From Mariniblastus sp. (GTDB taxonomy: Bacteria; Planctomycetota; Planctomycetia; Pirellulales; Pirellulaceae), in the NCBI GenBank assembly GCA_022447605.1, contig JAKVBG010000035.1, positions 1 to 39,348 of the forward strand: 39,348 bases of DNA. The letters are read 5' to 3'. The notes below the pieces were generated by a model. It did not search any database. It was not told the DNA's origin and saw nothing but the letters and a program-made list of their open reading frames with translations. A program made the translations under genes and the position numbers. Shown here piece by piece: positions 15,256 to 25,064 of this stretch; position 1 is the stretch's first letter, and the number at the start of each line of letters is the position of its first letter.

Positions 15256-16389
15256 ATGTTACTCAAGTCTTTCCCTCGTCGATTGAGGCAGTCCGGCAAA
15301 ATCGATCCTCGGGCATCGGTTTCGACTCAATTGCCTGGTGGGTCAGTCAGTCGATCTGGGCTGACGCGAATCGACCTGTTGGCCGTGATCATCTGCCTCG
15401 CCCTGGTGGTGATGATTTCCCTGCCCAAGGTAGTCCAGATGCGGGGAGAGTCGCGGCGGACAGCCTGCCTGAACAACCTGGGGGACGCGGCTCTCGGCAC
15501 GCTCAACTATGAAAGCGACAGCAGCCTGACAACAAACACGGGTGAATTCCCGGCCCTGGCCCTGGCCCCGGCCGACCTGATCGGGACACCCCAAGCGTGC
15601 GATGTTTCGGTTCCGAGTTGGTCCTGGCAGGTTGTGATCCTGCCCTACATGGGCGCCGAAGAGGTGTATGACCAACTTCAGCCGGTAACTCGCACCGCGG
15701 CGGATTTCGTTGCCCAGGCAGTCACTCCAGAAGGGCAAGCATTGCAGAAAGCCGTGCAGCAACCGCTGTTTGTTTGCCCCGAGGACCAGGGGCCGTTGCT
15801 CAATGAAGCGCGTTGGCTGGGGCCGATCGATGCCAAATCGGTCGATGCAGCGGGTGTCCTGCAAGTCGCCCGGGGTAACTACATCGGTGTCAATGCCTTG
15901 GGCGCGGCGACCAGTTTCGTCAATCTTGATCCGCTCAAATATCCTGGTATTCCCACGCCCAACGCGGGTGTCTTCGAAGCGATTAACCAGCCGGTCGAAT
16001 TGGTCGCGATCACCGACGGCACGTCCAATACGTTCATGATTGGTGAACGGGCCTGGAACTACCAAGCAGACGGCCAGGTCTACCCGTCTCGTGCCGCCAC
16101 GCAGTTGCTCAATCGTAGTACGCGCCTGCCTGCCGGGGGTTACGCGCCGTGCGGAGCTTTTGGCGTCGGCAACAGTGACACGGCCGGGGCCAGCAATTTT
16201 GGCCAAGGGATCAACTTTCCCCATGAGGATCCGGTGCAATCGCAAGATACGTATTCCTCGTTGCATGCGGGCGGTGCCAATTTCGCTTATTGCGATGGCA
16301 GCACTCGATTTGTAACGGAGACGATCGACCCGGTGACGATGATGGAATTGACAGCCAAGTCGGACGTGGAAGTGGCCCAGGACGACTGA
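15256..16389 (+). CDS. DUF1559 protein (pseudopilin-like, divergent)
   Basis: 377 residues from the ATG at 15256, with GGA six bases upstream; an in-frame GTG at 15217 is less likely. The prepilin-like N-terminus is degenerate: SGLTRIDLLAVIICLALVV, where the family normally has GFTLVELLVVIAIIG, so Glu+5 is Asp, and about 45 residues precede it, longer than a usual prepilin leader. RTACLNNLGDAALGTLNY and the C-terminal H-x9-DG motif (LHAGGANFAYCDGSTRF) identify the DUF1559 family, which is greatly expanded in planctomycetes and probably assembled through a type II/IV pilus-like route. Its function is unknown. It converges with hrpA, 15 bases apart. Confidence 0.88.
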   Translation: MLLKSFPRRLRQSGKIDPRASVSTQLPGGSVSRSGLTRIDLLAVIICLALVVMISLPKVVQMRGESRRTACLNNLGDAALGTLNYESDSSLTTNTGEFPALALAPADLIGTPQACDVSVPSWSWQVVILPYMGAEEVYDQLQPVTRTAADFVAQAVTPEGQALQKAVQQPLFVCPEDQGPLLNEARWLGPIDAKSVDAAGVLQVARGNYIGVNALGAATSFVNLDPLKYPGIPTPNAGVFEAINQPVELVAITDGTSNTFMIGERAWNYQADGQVYPSRAATQLLNRSTRLPAGGYAPCGAFGVGNSDTAGASNFGQGINFPHEDPVQSQDTYSSLHAGGANFAYCDGSTRFVTETIDPVTMMELTAKSDVEVAQDD

Positions 16390-16404
16390 TCCCGTCCCTT
16401 CGAA

Positions 16405-19400
16405 TCAGAGTTGACGTACCCGCGTCCATTGCTTCTCCAACCGTTTGGCCGAAACGGTCAGACTGGTGCCCAGCTGCTGGGCAAACCGTGAAACACGATA
16501 TTCTTCAACCATCCAGCGAAACTGCTCCAGTTCCGGATCGACCAGCGCCTGGGTGGTGTGTTGTGCCTGCATCTGTTCGTACTGTTGCCAGTAGTGATCG
16601 ATCTCTTCGACCGCTGCCCGTTCCTGATCGGGGGGCGCGGTGGGTAGTTTCTCGATCCGCACCTCGATCGCCTGGAAGTAGCGGGGGAAGTGTTGCAACC
16701 ATCGCCACGGTGTCTGTTGCAGGTATCCCGGTCCCGCCAGGGCCTTGATCTGTTGTTTGATTTCCGTCCTGGTATGAGCAAAGCGCTGTGGCAGCTGTTC
16801 CAGGGCCAAGTAGGCGGCCTGCACGGCGGACGAGAACCGGGGCAGCCAGCGGGCCACGTCCTGGCTGGCGAGTGAAAGTTGCTCGGCGGCGTTTTCTCGG
16901 GCCTTGTCGAATTCGGCCTGACTGCGGGGCAGGGGCCCGTTTTCAACCAACCCGATCCGGACAATCAGGTCACTCAGTTGAGCGCGAAGTTCCCGGGGGG
17001 AAACGAGGCGGGTCAGCAGGACGGCGTGTTGATCCAGGTCGGGCAACCAGGCGACCTGACTGCGAACCAGTTTTCGGTGAGCCAGTTGGAACAGTCGTGT
17101 CAGTCCCTGTTGTGATTCCCATTTGGCCGCCGCCGGTGAATCGACCAGTTTCAGACCGACCGTCTCCCCTTCGTCAAAGATGGCCGGGAACGCGGCCAAC
17201 TCGGTCGTACCGCGCGTGATGGTTACCTGCTCCGGCAAATCACCCCAGGACCAGGCGCTCAGACCGGTCTGTTGCCAGTCACTCTGATCGACCTGCACCA
17301 CGTTCGAGGCGTGCTGGTCACCCAGTTGCTCCCGCAGCTCGGCCAGGCTGCGGCCCTCGGCCACGACGGCCCCCTCTGCGTCGACCACCTGGACATTGAC
17401 CTTGAGGTAAGGATCCGATTTGGCCGGGTCGAACAGGTCGACCGTGATCGGTTCGCCGCCGATCCGGGTCAATTCTCCGGCCACGGCCGCCACGAACGAG
17501 CCCTGCCCCCGCTGCAGGTTCCGGGCCACGACCTGGGCAGTGGCGGGGGCCGGGACAAAATTGCGACGGATCCGTTTGGGCAGGCTCTTGATCAACGCCA
17601 CGATCCGTTCTTCGAACAGACCCGGGATCAACCAGCCAGCCTGCAGGTCGTCCAGTTGCCCCAGTCCCTCCAGCGGGATTCTGACTGTGGCTCCATCGTC
17701 CGTTTGTCCCGGTTGAAACTGGTAGTTGACTGGCAGGTTCATCGTGCCGACCTGGACCTCGTCCGGGAACTGATCCCTGGTCTGCTGATCGGCCTGTCCC
17801 GGGACGAGGTCCGCCGGGCTTACCTTGAGCTGTTGATTGAGTGACGGTTCTTTTTTGATCAGCTGTTGCAGCGCCCGGCAATCGACGGCCTCCTGGGGTA
17901 AACGGGATTCGTAGAAATCGATCAACCGATGCGAATCGAGGATCCATTCGCGTTGACGGGTTTTGGCCGCAAGATGGGCGAGTTCTTCCAGTTGGGACTC
18001 GTTGTGGCGGTAGAAATCGAAGGCGGTGGTGACCTGTTGCCCCGCCAGTCCCTGTTCGACAAACAGTTCTCGCGCTGTTTCCGGATCGGTCTTGGCGATA
18101 CCGGTCAAGCGGCGGTTCACGATCGGCAAACCAAACAGTGAGACATTCTCGTAGGCCATCGCCGTTTGCCGTTTTTTACTCCAATGCGGGTCAACCGTCG
18201 TCGGTTTGACCAGGTGGCCGGCCAGTGGTTCGATCCAGTCGGCCGAGATTTTGGCAACGGTCCGTCCATACCGCCGGGACGTCTCCAGGATTTCACTGGC
18301 CACAATCCACTTCGGTTTCTCTTCAAACAGTCCGGAACCTGGCCAGAGGTGAAACTTGACACCCCCTGCACCCGTGTATTCGTGGCGATCGCTGAGCATG
18401 GCAACGCCCGACAGCAGCCCTGCCAACAGGCTGCGGTGAATCGCGTTGTAGTCGTCTTTCCTGGGACGTGGCACCAGCCCGATCGAGCGGCACATCGAAT
18501 TCAGCTGACGATAGACATCATGCCACTGTCGCAGGTGGGCGACCGACAGGAAATTCTGCTGACAGGCCAACTTGTATTTGCTGTTCGACAGTTCCTTCCG
18601 CAGTTTCTGGGTAAAATCCCACACGTTGAGGAAGGCCATGAAATCGGACTTGGGGTGGGCGAATTTTTCATGTTGCTCGTCAGCCGCTTTCTTGCGGTCG
18701 GCAGGACGAATCCTGGGGTCCTGGATCTCCAGGGCAGCGGCAATGATCAGGATCTCGGTCAGGCAATGTTCGTCGTCAGCGGCCACCAGCATCCGTCCGA
18801 TGCGGGGATCGACCGGCAGTCGACCGAGGCGACGTCCCAGAGTTGTCAGCCGACGGTGATGATCGATTGCCCCGATTTCAAACAAGGTTTTATAGCCGTC
18901 GCGCAGGGCATCCGGGTGGGGTGGATCGATAAAGGGGAATTCATCGATATTCCCCAGCTTGAGGATCAGCGTCTGCAGGATCACTGCAGCCAGATTCGTA
19001 CGGCGAATCTCCGGTGTCGTGAACGGCGCGCGCGTCTCGAAATCCTGTTCGTCATACAACCTCAGACAGATACCGGGACCGATCCGCCCGCACCGCCCCG
19101 CTCGCTGGTTGGCACTGGCCTGTGAGATCGCCTCAATCGGCAACCGCTGCACCTTGCTGCGTGGCGAGTAGCGGCTGATTCGGGCCGTTCCCGTATCGAT
19201 TACGAAACGGATGCCGGGAACCGTTATGGAGGACTCGGCCACGTTGGTCGCCAGGACAATTCGGCGGCGTTTGCTCGACTGGAAGATCAGATTTTGTTGT
19301 TCGGTTGAAAGGCGGGCGTAGAGGGGTAGTACCTCGCTCGCTCGACCTGGAATGGTTGCCCCTTTCAGCTTGCGACTGACGGTTCGGATATCGTTTTCCG

Positions 19401-20307
19401 TGGGGAGAAAGAGAAGCATGTCCCCCGAGTCGATCCGCGCCAGTTCCTGGACGGCCGCCACAGCCGCGTCATTCAAGTCGGCTTCTTCCTCCTCCCCATC
19501 CGGTTCCTGGTAGCGGATTTCAACCGGGTAAGTCCGACCCTCGACATCGATCACCGGCACGGGACGTTCGGGATCGAAGGTAAAATGATCGGCGAATCGT
19601 TTCGTGTCGATCGTGGCCGATGTGATGATGACCCGCAGGTCGGGCCGTTTGGGCAGAATTCGCCGCAGGTAACCGATCAGGAAATCGATGTTCAGTGAGC
19701 GTTCATGGGCTTCGTCAATGATCAACAGGTCGTAATGATCCAGGAATCGGTCCGATTGGGTTTCAGCCAACAGGATCCCGTCTGTCATCAACTTGATCAA
19801 CGTGCTTGTCTCTGTTTTGTCATCGAAGCGGATTTTGAAACCGACCTGTTTTCCCAGGTCGGTTTTCAATTGCTGGGCAATGCGGGAGGCGACACCTCGG
19901 GCGGCGATCCGACGAGGTTGGGTATGCCCGATCATGCCCCGCGTGCCGTAGCCGGCGGCCAGGGCGATCAAAGGGAGTTGGGTCGATTTACCGCTGCCCG
20001 TTTCCCCGCTGATGACGATCACAGGATGGTTCTGAAGCGCCGTGGTGATCTCCTCCTGTCGTTCGAAAATGGGGAGTTCCCGGTCGAGTTCGATTGAGGG
20101 TAATCGGTCGATACGAAGCTGTCGTTCCTGGCAGGACAGGTCGAGTTGCTGCTCGATCGTCACCAGCTGTTGGGCGGCCTGGTCGGCGGTCAGATTTCCC
20201 TTTTTGAATTGGGCAATGGAACGGTGGAGGGAAAAGTGATCCCGCTGCATGACCCCGGCCAGGCGCCGCTCAAGCTGTTCGATCTGTGGACGGGTCGGAC
20301 GGGACAT
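16405..20307 (-). CDS. hrpA: ATP-dependent RNA helicase HrpA
   Basis: 1300 residues, the usual HrpA length. DEAH-box motifs: Walker A GETGSGKST (101-109), PRRIAARGVA, DEAH (198-201), TSAT at about 228-231, then the second RecA domain with ATNVAESSITVPGIRFVIDT and the Q-x2-GR-x-GR motif in SANQRAGRCGRIGPG. Helicase-associated and OB-like regions follow, and the C-terminal third matches the HrpA-specific DUF3418 region. HrpA rescues stalled or colliding ribosomes and takes part in RNA processing in E. coli; that this copy does the same is inferred. It is divergent from csrA with 276 bases between starts. The start region has only a weak Shine-Dalgarno. Confidence 0.95.
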   Translation of the reverse strand: MSRPTRPQIEQLERRLAGVMQRDHFSLHRSIAQFKKGNLTADQAAQQLVTIEQQLDLSCQERQLRIDRLPSIELDRELPIFERQEEITTALQNHPVIVISGETGSGKSTQLPLIALAAGYGTRGMIGHTQPRRIAARGVASRIAQQLKTDLGKQVGFKIRFDDKTETSTLIKLMTDGILLAETQSDRFLDHYDLLIIDEAHERSLNIDFLIGYLRRILPKRPDLRVIITSATIDTKRFADHFTFDPERPVPVIDVEGRTYPVEIRYQEPDGEEEEADLNDAAVAAVQELARIDSGDMLLFLPTENDIRTVSRKLKGATIPGRASEVLPLYARLSTEQQNLIFQSSKRRRIVLATNVAESSITVPGIRFVIDTGTARISRYSPRSKVQRLPIEAISQASANQRAGRCGRIGPGICLRLYDEQDFETRAPFTTPEIRRTNLAAVILQTLILKLGNIDEFPFIDPPHPDALRDGYKTLFEIGAIDHHRRLTTLGRRLGRLPVDPRIGRMLVAADDEHCLTEILIIAAALEIQDPRIRPADRKKAADEQHEKFAHPKSDFMAFLNVWDFTQKLRKELSNSKYKLACQQNFLSVAHLRQWHDVYRQLNSMCRSIGLVPRPRKDDYNAIHRSLLAGLLSGVAMLSDRHEYTGAGGVKFHLWPGSGLFEEKPKWIVASEILETSRRYGRTVAKISADWIEPLAGHLVKPTTVDPHWSKKRQTAMAYENVSLFGLPIVNRRLTGIAKTDPETARELFVEQGLAGQQVTTAFDFYRHNESQLEELAHLAAKTRQREWILDSHRLIDFYESRLPQEAVDCRALQQLIKKEPSLNQQLKVSPADLVPGQADQQTRDQFPDEVQVGTMNLPVNYQFQPGQTDDGATVRIPLEGLGQLDDLQAGWLIPGLFEERIVALIKSLPKRIRRNFVPAPATAQVVARNLQRGQGSFVAAVAGELTRIGGEPITVDLFDPAKSDPYLKVNVQVVDAEGAVVAEGRSLAELREQLGDQHASNVVQVDQSDWQQTGLSAWSWGDLPEQVTITRGTTELAAFPAIFDEGETVGLKLVDSPAAAKWESQQGLTRLFQLAHRKLVRSQVAWLPDLDQHAVLLTRLVSPRELRAQLSDLIVRIGLVENGPLPRSQAEFDKARENAAEQLSLASQDVARWLPRFSSAVQAAYLALEQLPQRFAHTRTEIKQQIKALAGPGYLQQTPWRWLQHFPRYFQAIEVRIEKLPTAPPDQERAAVEEIDHYWQQYEQMQAQHTTQALVDPELEQFRWMVEEYRVSRFAQQLGTSLTVSAKRLEKQWTRVRQL

Positions 20308-20527
20308 TTTTTCAGGGAAATCAGACTTTTTATTGTAATGGTCCGCCCGACCGGTCGTCCCACCTTTGCCTGCGGGTTGTTGATCGAATGATTGCCATCT
20401 TCCGCATCGTAAAGCGTACCGGTTGTGCTAGCGATTCAGCCAAGAAAGTGATTTCATCAGATGTTTTTTCGGTTTCTTTCTCGGGTGTGACCAGATGAGT
20501 CGCAGCAGTAACGAATATTAGAAAGAC

Positions 20528-20576
20528 CAAGGACGAGTCCTTCATTGGAAAACAGATTCACCTTTAGTTTCAAGGA
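20528..20576 (+). promoter_or_regulatory. csrA leader with two CAAGGA motifs (possible CsrA sites)
   Basis: CAAGGA occurs at 20528-20533 and again at 20571-20576, the second being the Shine-Dalgarno of csrA. The first lies in a small hairpin with arms AAGGA (20529-20533) and TCCTT (20538-20542). CsrA proteins bind A-N-GGA motifs, commonly one in a hairpin and one over the ribosome-binding site, so this arrangement fits autorepression of translation. This is inference from motif and position. Confidence 0.5.
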
Positions 20577-20583
20577 AAGAAGC

Positions 20584-20805
20584 ATGTTAGTTTTGTCACG
20601 AAAGAAAAACCAGTCAATTATCCTCGATGGAAATGTCTCGATCGAGGTTCTGCAAATCAAGGGAAATACGGTTCGCCTCGGTATCAAGGCGCCCCAATCC
20701 GTCCGAGTATTACGCGGGGAACTGAAACCGTTCGGGATGGCCAGTGAATCGGAAGATGAATTTTCGCTTGGAAACTCGGAATCCGTCGTCTCCCAGGCAG
20801 GTTAG
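20584..20805 (+). CDS. csrA: Carbon storage regulator CsrA
   Basis: 73 residues from the ATG at 20584, seven bases after AAGGA; the upstream in-frame ATG at 20545 would add 13 residues not found in the family. Motifs: MLVLSRKKNQSIILDG, VLQIKGNTVRLGIKAP, and VRVLRGEL where E. coli has VSVHREEI. The key RNA-binding Arg of that last motif is kept, while the neighbouring His and Glu are Leu and Gly. The homodimer binds GGA motifs in mRNA leaders and controls translation and stability. The acidic tail after residue 55 (ASESEDEF) is longer than in enterobacterial CsrA. No flagellar genes or FliW are nearby in the window. Confidence 0.93.
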   Translation: MLVLSRKKNQSIILDGNVSIEVLQIKGNTVRLGIKAPQSVRVLRGELKPFGMASESEDEFSLGNSESVVSQAG

Positions 20806-20824
20806 TCGGAGACGGTTCCGACTA
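20803..20824 (+). terminator. Hairpin overlapping the csrA stop codon
   Basis: TAGTCGGA (20803-20810), whose first three bases are the csrA stop, pairs perfectly with TCCGACTA (20817-20824) around a 6-base loop. No T-run follows, so it is either a factor-dependent end, a 3' stabiliser or a binding site; termination is uncertain. Confidence 0.4.
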
Positions 20825-20981
20825 CCGTTACCAGCCGATGTCAGCCGCCGGCGTCGACCGGCAGGTTCGGTCGTCAAAGTCGATCGTCAAGATTGATTGC
20901 CACGGGGCCCATCCGGTTGGAACAACGGTCAGTTCACGGTTCCTGTTGGCTACCTTGATCTAACGGAGAAATTGGGTTCCT

Positions 20982-21021
20982 CCATCAGGCAGATGACCAT
21001 CAGGCAGATGACCATCAGGCA
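20982..21021 (-). repeat. 15-bp tandem repeat spanning the sucD stop codon
   Basis: CCATCAGGCAGATGA is present twice in full (20982-20996, 20997-21011) and once in its first ten bases (21012-21021). Read on the minus strand, each copy contributes an in-frame TGA, the first being the sucD stop at 21015-21017 and the others at 21000-21002 and 20985-20987. Confidence 0.9.
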
Positions 21022-21899
21022 CTGGTCGATTTTTCGATCGCCCGCTGCATGGCGGTCCCCATGTCCGCCGGGCTCTGGGCGACTTCGATACCGGCTGCTT
21101 CCAGGGCGGCCATCTTTTCAGCTGCTGTCCCCTTGCCGCCACTGATGATGGCTCCCGCGTGGCCCATCCGTTTTCCGGGAGGCGCCGTTCGGCCCGCGAT
21201 AAATGCAGCAACTGGCTTGGTGACATGCTCAGCTGCGAAGGCGGCAGCTTCTTCCTCGGCCGATCCGCCAATTTCACCAATCATCAGGATCGCCTCGGTT
21301 TCATCATCGGCCTGGAACAGCTCCAGACAGTCGATGAAAGAGGTGCCGACGATCGGGTCACCCCCCAGACCGACACAGGTGGTTTGCCCCAACCCAAGGT
21401 TGGAAGTCTGCCAAACGGCCTCGTAGGTCAAGGTTCCGCTACGGCTCATGATGCCGACTTTCCCTTTTTGATGGATGTATCCGGGCATGATGCCGATCTT
21501 GCATTCCTCTGCCGTAATGACCCCCGGGCAATTCGGGCCGACCAGGACCGACCCGGATTCAACGATCCGTTCGTTGACGCGCACCATGTCCATCGGGGGG
21601 ATTCCCTCGGTGATGGCGATGATCACGTCGATGTTGGCGTCAATCGCTTCCAGAATGGCATCAGCGGCAAACGGTGGAGGGACAAAGATCATCGTGGCGG
21701 TGGCGCCGGTGGCGGCAACCGCCTCTTCACACGTGTCGAACACGGGTAGCCCCTGCACGGTTTGCCCCCCTTTGCCCGGTGTCACCCCGCCGACCATTTT
21801 GGTCCCGTACTCCAGGCAACCCTGGGTGTGAAATTCTCCTACGCTGCCAGTGATCCCTTGGCAGATGACTTTCGTGTCTGAATTGATCAGGATGCTCAT
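21015..21899 (-). CDS. sucD: Succinyl-CoA synthetase, alpha subunit
   Basis: 294 residues from the ATG at 21899 ([18 protein letters not shown]); the longer in-frame start at 22046 would overlap sucC. It forms the CoA-binding domain ([28 protein letters not shown]) and the ligase domain with the phosphorylated His in [13 protein letters not shown]. Together with SucC it converts succinyl-CoA, ADP or GDP and phosphate to succinate, CoA and NTP in the TCA cycle. It lies 100 bases after sucC on the same strand, so the pair is very likely one operon. The stop codon sits in a tandem repeat that duplicates it twice more in frame. Confidence 0.97.
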   Translation of the reverse strand: MSILINSDTKVICQGITGSVGEFHTQGCLEYGTKMVGGVTPGKGGQTVQGLPVFDTCEEAVAATGATATMIFVPPPFAADAILEAIDANIDVIIAITEGIPPMDMVRVNERIVESGSVLVGPNCPGVITAEECKIGIMPGYIHQKGKVGIMSRSGTLTYEAVWQTSNLGLGQTTCVGLGGDPIVGTSFIDCLELFQADDETEAILMIGEIGGSAEEEAAAFAAEHVTKPVAAFIAGRTAPPGKRMGHAGAIISGGKGTAAEKMAALEAAGIEVAQSPADMGTAMQRAIEKSTSA

Positions 21900-21999
21900 T
21901 GGAATATCGTTCCAGGGTAGGTTGATTCGTAATAAACGTGAATAAAAAATGTGATTGCCCGCTCGGCCCTGGTAGAGGACCCCAGGCGAGGGCGGGATG

Positions 22000-23193
22000 T
22001 CAGGCCGGCTGCGAAAGTGTGGCAACGACTTTTTCTGCCGCATCACTCAAGTCGGTGGCCGTGATCAATTCCACATCAGATGCTTCCAGGATCCGTCGGC
22101 CTTCTTCCACTTCGGTTCCCTCCAGTCGGACAACGAGCGGAACCTGGAAACCGACTGACTGGGCGGCCGCGACAATCGCCTCGGCAATCGTACTGCACTT
22201 CATGATCCCGCCGAAAATATTGACCAGTACTGCCTTCACGTTCGGATCTGACAGGATAATCCGAAACGCCTCGGTGACCTGCTGTTCGTCGGCTCCCCCG
22301 CCGACGTCCAGGAAGTTGGCCGGTTCTCCCCCGTGCAACTTGATGATGTCCATCGTACTCATCGCCAAGCCGGCCCCGTTGACCAGGCAACCAATGTTCC
22401 CTTCCAGTTTGACATAGCTGAGCCCTGCCTCGGAGGCCTGGACCTCGGAGGTTTCTTCTTCATTGAAGTCGCGCATGTCGATGATATCGGGATGCCGAAA
22501 CAGGGCGTTGTCATCGAAGTTGATCTTGGAATCGAGGGCTACCAGTCCGCCATCGCCCGTAATCACCAGGGGATTGATCTCCATCAGGCTGCAATCGAGG
22601 TCGACAAACATCCGGCACAACGACTTCATGAACTTGTCAGCCGCGCGGACTGTCTTGCCACTGATGCCGAGTTTCTTGCACAGTTTGCGAACCTGAAAAC
22701 TTTCGATCCCCTGGGCCGGATCAAAGTGTTCCTTGAATATTTTCTCGGGTGTTTCGTGGGCGACTTTTTCAATTTCGACACCTCCCTCCTGGCTGCACAT
22801 CAAGACGGGCATGGCGGTGGCCCGGTCCAGTACGATACCCAGGTAGAGTTCACGGGCGATATCGCAGCCCGCTTCGACCAGCACCTGGTTGACCCGTTTC
22901 CCCTCCGGACCCGTTTGAATAGTGACCAGGTGTTGGCCCAGCATTTTCGCGGCCACCTCGGTGGCTTCCTGGGCTGACTTGACCAATTGCACACCGTGCT
23001 GGTCCGGGTTTTCCAGGAACGTTCCTTTACCCCGACCGCCGGCGTGAATTTGTGCCTTGACCACGGCGACCGGTCCCCCCAGTTCATCAAAGGCATTGGC
23101 GGCCTGGTCGGCCTCGGTTACCACGCGGTTTTCGAGAACGGAAACGCCAAACTTGGTGAACAGCTGTTTCCCTTGAAACTCATGGATTTTCAT
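22000..23193 (-). CDS. sucC: Succinyl-CoA synthetase, beta subunit
   Basis: 397 residues, standard length. [17 protein letters not shown] is the expected N-terminus; the ATP-grasp fold shows [16 protein letters not shown], the metal-binding region with [13 protein letters not shown] and [12 protein letters not shown], and the C-terminal CoA-ligase part with [18 protein letters not shown] and [12 protein letters not shown]. It supplies the nucleotide-binding half of the SucCD enzyme. Nucleotide preference is not decided here. It is followed by sucD and preceded, 141 bases upstream on the same strand, by a sulfatase gene that is probably a separate unit, although no terminator was seen. Confidence 0.97.
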   Translation of the reverse strand: MKIHEFQGKQLFTKFGVSVLENRVVTEADQAANAFDELGGPVAVVKAQIHAGGRGKGTFLENPDQHGVQLVKSAQEATEVAAKMLGQHLVTIQTGPEGKRVNQVLVEAGCDIARELYLGIVLDRATAMPVLMCSQEGGVEIEKVAHETPEKIFKEHFDPAQGIESFQVRKLCKKLGISGKTVRAADKFMKSLCRMFVDLDCSLMEINPLVITGDGGLVALDSKINFDDNALFRHPDIIDMRDFNEEETSEVQASEAGLSYVKLEGNIGCLVNGAGLAMSTMDIIKLHGGEPANFLDVGGGADEQQVTEAFRIILSDPNVKAVLVNIFGGIMKCSTIAEAIVAAAQSVGFQVPLVVRLEGTEVEEGRRILEASDVELITATDLSDAAEKVVATLSQPA

Positions 23194-23334
23194 TCATCGA
23201 TTCCAGATTGATGGGCACGGACGGCGAAAAAAATTCAAAACATGGCACTGTGAACCGCCCTGTTTTCGGAGACAAGTGACGGATTATCGTCCAGCCGTTT
23301 TCTGCGGTCAACCGTCATTTGCGGGTGGGGGCCG

Positions 23335-24837
23335 TTATCGGCCCGACCCGTTCCGCCGGCGACCGTTGCCGTTTTGCGCCGGGGCCGTTTTCTGCTTGAT
23401 CGCTTTCTGCTCGGCCTCGGCGTCAAATTCGGGGTTGGCTTGCGACGGAACCGGGGCATTGATGTCGATCTGCCATTGTTTCAGCCGGGCGAGTAGTTCC
23501 CCCGTTTTGTCCGGCATCTCGGTCGCCAGGTTCGTGGTTTCCCCCATGTCGTTTTCCAGGTCATACAACTCGACCGCATTGTCTTCAAAGTACTGGTGGA
23601 GTTTCCATTTGCCATGTCGAATGACGCTGCATGGCCGGGTCCGGAACAGCGGGTCGCGCTGTTCATCGTGGACCTGGGCATACGATTGGAGGTAGTTCGG
23701 GAAGTGCCAGAACAGCGAACGGGATTCGGCCGGTAGCCGTTTCCCTTCAAACAGGGGGACCAGGCTGATGCCGTCCAGCGGTTGGTCTGCGGGTAATTTG
23801 GCATGCCCAATCTCACAAAGTGTCGGGTAGAGGTCGACGCCTGTGATTGGCTCCGAATTGGTTTGTCCCGGTTTGACGACGCCGGGCCAGTTGACGAAAA
23901 ACGGGACCCGGATCCCCCCTTCGTAATACGTTCCCTTGTAACCCTTCAGGGGCGCCATGTCCGTGGCTGGACCATAGCCCCCGTTATCCGAATAGAACAG
24001 GACAACCGTCTGGTCGGTCAGCTCGAGTTCGTCCAGCTTTTCCATGATCCGACCGACACCGTCATCCACTGCCTGGATCATGGTTGCCATCTTGGCGTTG
24101 TTGTGCAATGCGCCGGGCGTCTTGCCTTCGTACTTGGCCAGCAGTTCTCGCTTTGGCTGGATCGGTGTGTGTACCGCGAAATGGGTCAGGTAGAGGCACC
24201 AGGGTTGGTTTTGGCTGGCCTCGATGAACTTGATCGCCTCGCTGGACAGTCGGTCGGTGACGTATTCACCGGACGGGGCGTCCTGCAGCCCGGGCGCATT
24301 GCCGTGGGGTGGGTAGTAGCCCTTGGGTGGGCCTCCCGATCGGGTGCCGCCAATGTTGACGTCAAATCCGTAAGGCAACGGGTCCGAGCTGAGATGCCAT
24401 TTGCCCATGGTGGCAGTCCGGTAACCGGCTGCCTGCAGCTGGTCGGCCCAGGTCCGGAGGTCGGGTGACAACGTACTTGTCCCGGTAATGTGTTCCAGTC
24501 GCCGATGTTTGGCATTGCCTCGCGGATTGGTCCCCACGTTGAAGATCCGGTGACGGGGAGTGTACTGTCCCGATAACAGGGAAGCCCGCGCCGGGGCGCA
24601 GTTGGCCGCGCAGGAATAAGCATCGGTGAAGATCATCCCGCCTTCGGCCAAGCGATCGAGATGGGGTGTTTCGTAAAAGTCGGAACCCATGTAGCCCGTA
24701 TCCCGCCAGCCGAAATCATCCAGGTAGATCAAGAGGATGTTCGGTTGATCCTCCGCTCTGGCCGGCGCGAAGGAACCGCTCAGAGCGAGGACCAGCAGCA
24801 GGGAAACCGTGATCGGTGTGTTCAGGAATACTTTCAT
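23335..24837 (-). CDS. Secreted formylglycine-dependent sulfatase
   Basis: 500 residues from the ATG at 24837; an upstream in-frame ATG at 24870 adds 11 polar residues ahead of the signal peptide (VSLLLVLALSGSFAPARA). Metal-binding Asp40 and Asp41 (IYLDDFGW) and the sulfatase signature CAPARASLLSGQ, with Cys80 as the residue oxidised to formylglycine, are present. TATMGKWHLS and FYSDNGGYG complete the active-site signatures of the arylsulfatase A type. Planctomycetes carry many such enzymes for sulfated algal polysaccharides; the actual substrate is unknown. The C-terminus ends in a basic Gly/Asn/Arg tail (GNGRRRNGSGR). Maturation needs a formylglycine-generating enzyme, not seen in this window. 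Confidence 0.93.
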   Translation of the reverse strand: MKVFLNTPITVSLLLVLALSGSFAPARAEDQPNILLIYLDDFGWRDTGYMGSDFYETPHLDRLAEGGMIFTDAYSCAANCAPARASLLSGQYTPRHRIFNVGTNPRGNAKHRRLEHITGTSTLSPDLRTWADQLQAAGYRTATMGKWHLSSDPLPYGFDVNIGGTRSGGPPKGYYPPHGNAPGLQDAPSGEYVTDRLSSEAIKFIEASQNQPWCLYLTHFAVHTPIQPKRELLAKYEGKTPGALHNNAKMATMIQAVDDGVGRIMEKLDELELTDQTVVLFYSDNGGYGPATDMAPLKGYKGTYYEGGIRVPFFVNWPGVVKPGQTNSEPITGVDLYPTLCEIGHAKLPADQPLDGISLVPLFEGKRLPAESRSLFWHFPNYLQSYAQVHDEQRDPLFRTRPCSVIRHGKWKLHQYFEDNAVELYDLENDMGETTNLATEMPDKTGELLARLKQWQIDINAPVPSQANPEFDAEAEQKAIKQKTAPAQNGNGRRRNGSGR

Positions 24838-24949
24838 GGCGGTCGGTTCGCTCCGTGGTTCAGTCGGCAAAGAGTTGAGGGGTTCCGGGGAGTTCCGTTC
24901 GTTCTGTTAGGGGACCGTTTTAATTGTAGCAAAGAAGGGGGACCACGCC

Positions 24950-24979
24950 TTGGCTGCCTGGTAATCGCCAAAATAGAAT
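24950..24979 (+). promoter_or_regulatory. Possible promoter for the S9 peptidase
   Basis: TTGGCT (24950-24955) and TAGAAT (24974-24979) are separated by 18 bases, about 85 bases ahead of the GTG start at 25065. The match to the sigma-70 consensus is moderate. Confidence 0.35.
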
Positions 24980-25064
24980 ATGAGCCAGATCGATTTTACC
25001 CGGAGACCAGCTGGAGACAGGATGGCCCCGGTCAGCCCCGGACATCGGAGAGGGAGAAAACGAG

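Noticed and set aside
15343..16266. Long minus-strand open frame across the DUF1559 gene
   Set aside because: Antisense to a gene with the DUF1559 N-terminal pattern and H-x9-DG motif; no recognisable motif in the antisense product.
20806..21014. Possible tRNA or small RNA between csrA and sucD
   Set aside because: Apart from the hairpin at 20803-20824 and the 15-base repeat, I found no cloverleaf, T-loop consensus or promoter-terminator pair.
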